Source: Glandiceps talaboti (Eukaryota; Hemichordata; Enteropneusta; Spengelidae). From it: DNA of 64,000 bases. The position numbers and the translations under genes were made by a program. Below, one piece after another: positions 63,972-64,000 of this stretch (its first letter is position 1; every line of letters begins with the position of its first letter). Below the pieces are notes generated by a model that searched no databases, was not told the origin of the DNA, and saw only the letters and a program-made list of their open reading frames with translations. Location: positions 10,516,001-10,580,000 of the forward strand of contig NC_135556.1 in the NCBI RefSeq assembly GCF_964340395.1. Direction: 5' to 3'.

Positions 63972-64000
<29 letters not shown>
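63972..64000. repeat. (GA)n microsatellite at window edge
   Basis: GA repeats running off the end of the window. Confidence 0.95.

Overview
This is 64 kb of animal nuclear DNA: introns with GT-AG borders, AT-rich non-coding sequence and a very heavy load of microsatellites and minisatellites. Two genes can be identified, both on the + strand. The first is the 3' part of a BRCA2 orthologue, with seven coding exons between 1631 and 8892 covering the tower tip, the end of OB2, OB3 and the C-terminal tail. The second is a complete two-exon Gsx (Gsh, ParaHox) homeobox gene, with coding sequence between 40064 and 43389. The Gsx homeodomain ends in VKYKKEG, and the dense tetranucleotide repeats recall marine invertebrates. 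A lophotrochozoan (mollusc, annelid, brachiopod or similar) is my best guess, but the phylum is not proven by the sequence.

Layout. 1-9.4 kb: BRCA2 3' end. Its introns hold a GGAT/GAAT array, a triplicated splice-donor segment, a degenerate tandem repeat and a LINE 3' fragment. 9.4-39.8 kb: about 30 kb without a recognisable gene, holding a tRNA-derived SINE, several minisatellites, a 1.2 kb CCATA satellite-like array, triplet-repeat blocks and long unique stretches that may carry regulatory DNA. 39.85-43.88 kb: Gsx with TATA box, 5' UTR, one 2.5 kb intron and a polyadenylation signal. 43.9-64 kb: no further gene recognised. It holds paired E-boxes, a TA-rich locus with two hammerhead ribozyme motifs (probably Penelope-like retroelement remnants), a 388 bp Harbinger-type MITE with 51 bp inverted repeats, a 48 bp minisatellite and large GACA/CATA/TATG arrays.

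The two genes are not functionally related: BRCA2 loads RAD51 in homologous recombination, and Gsx patterns the nervous system as a transcription factor. Their proximity is of interest for synteny, because human BRCA2 and GSX1 both lie on the proximal long arm of chromosome 13. No Xlox/Pdx or Cdx homeobox was seen in the 20 kb downstream of Gsx.

Most of the longer open frames in the window are translations of simple repeats and are not annotated as genes.
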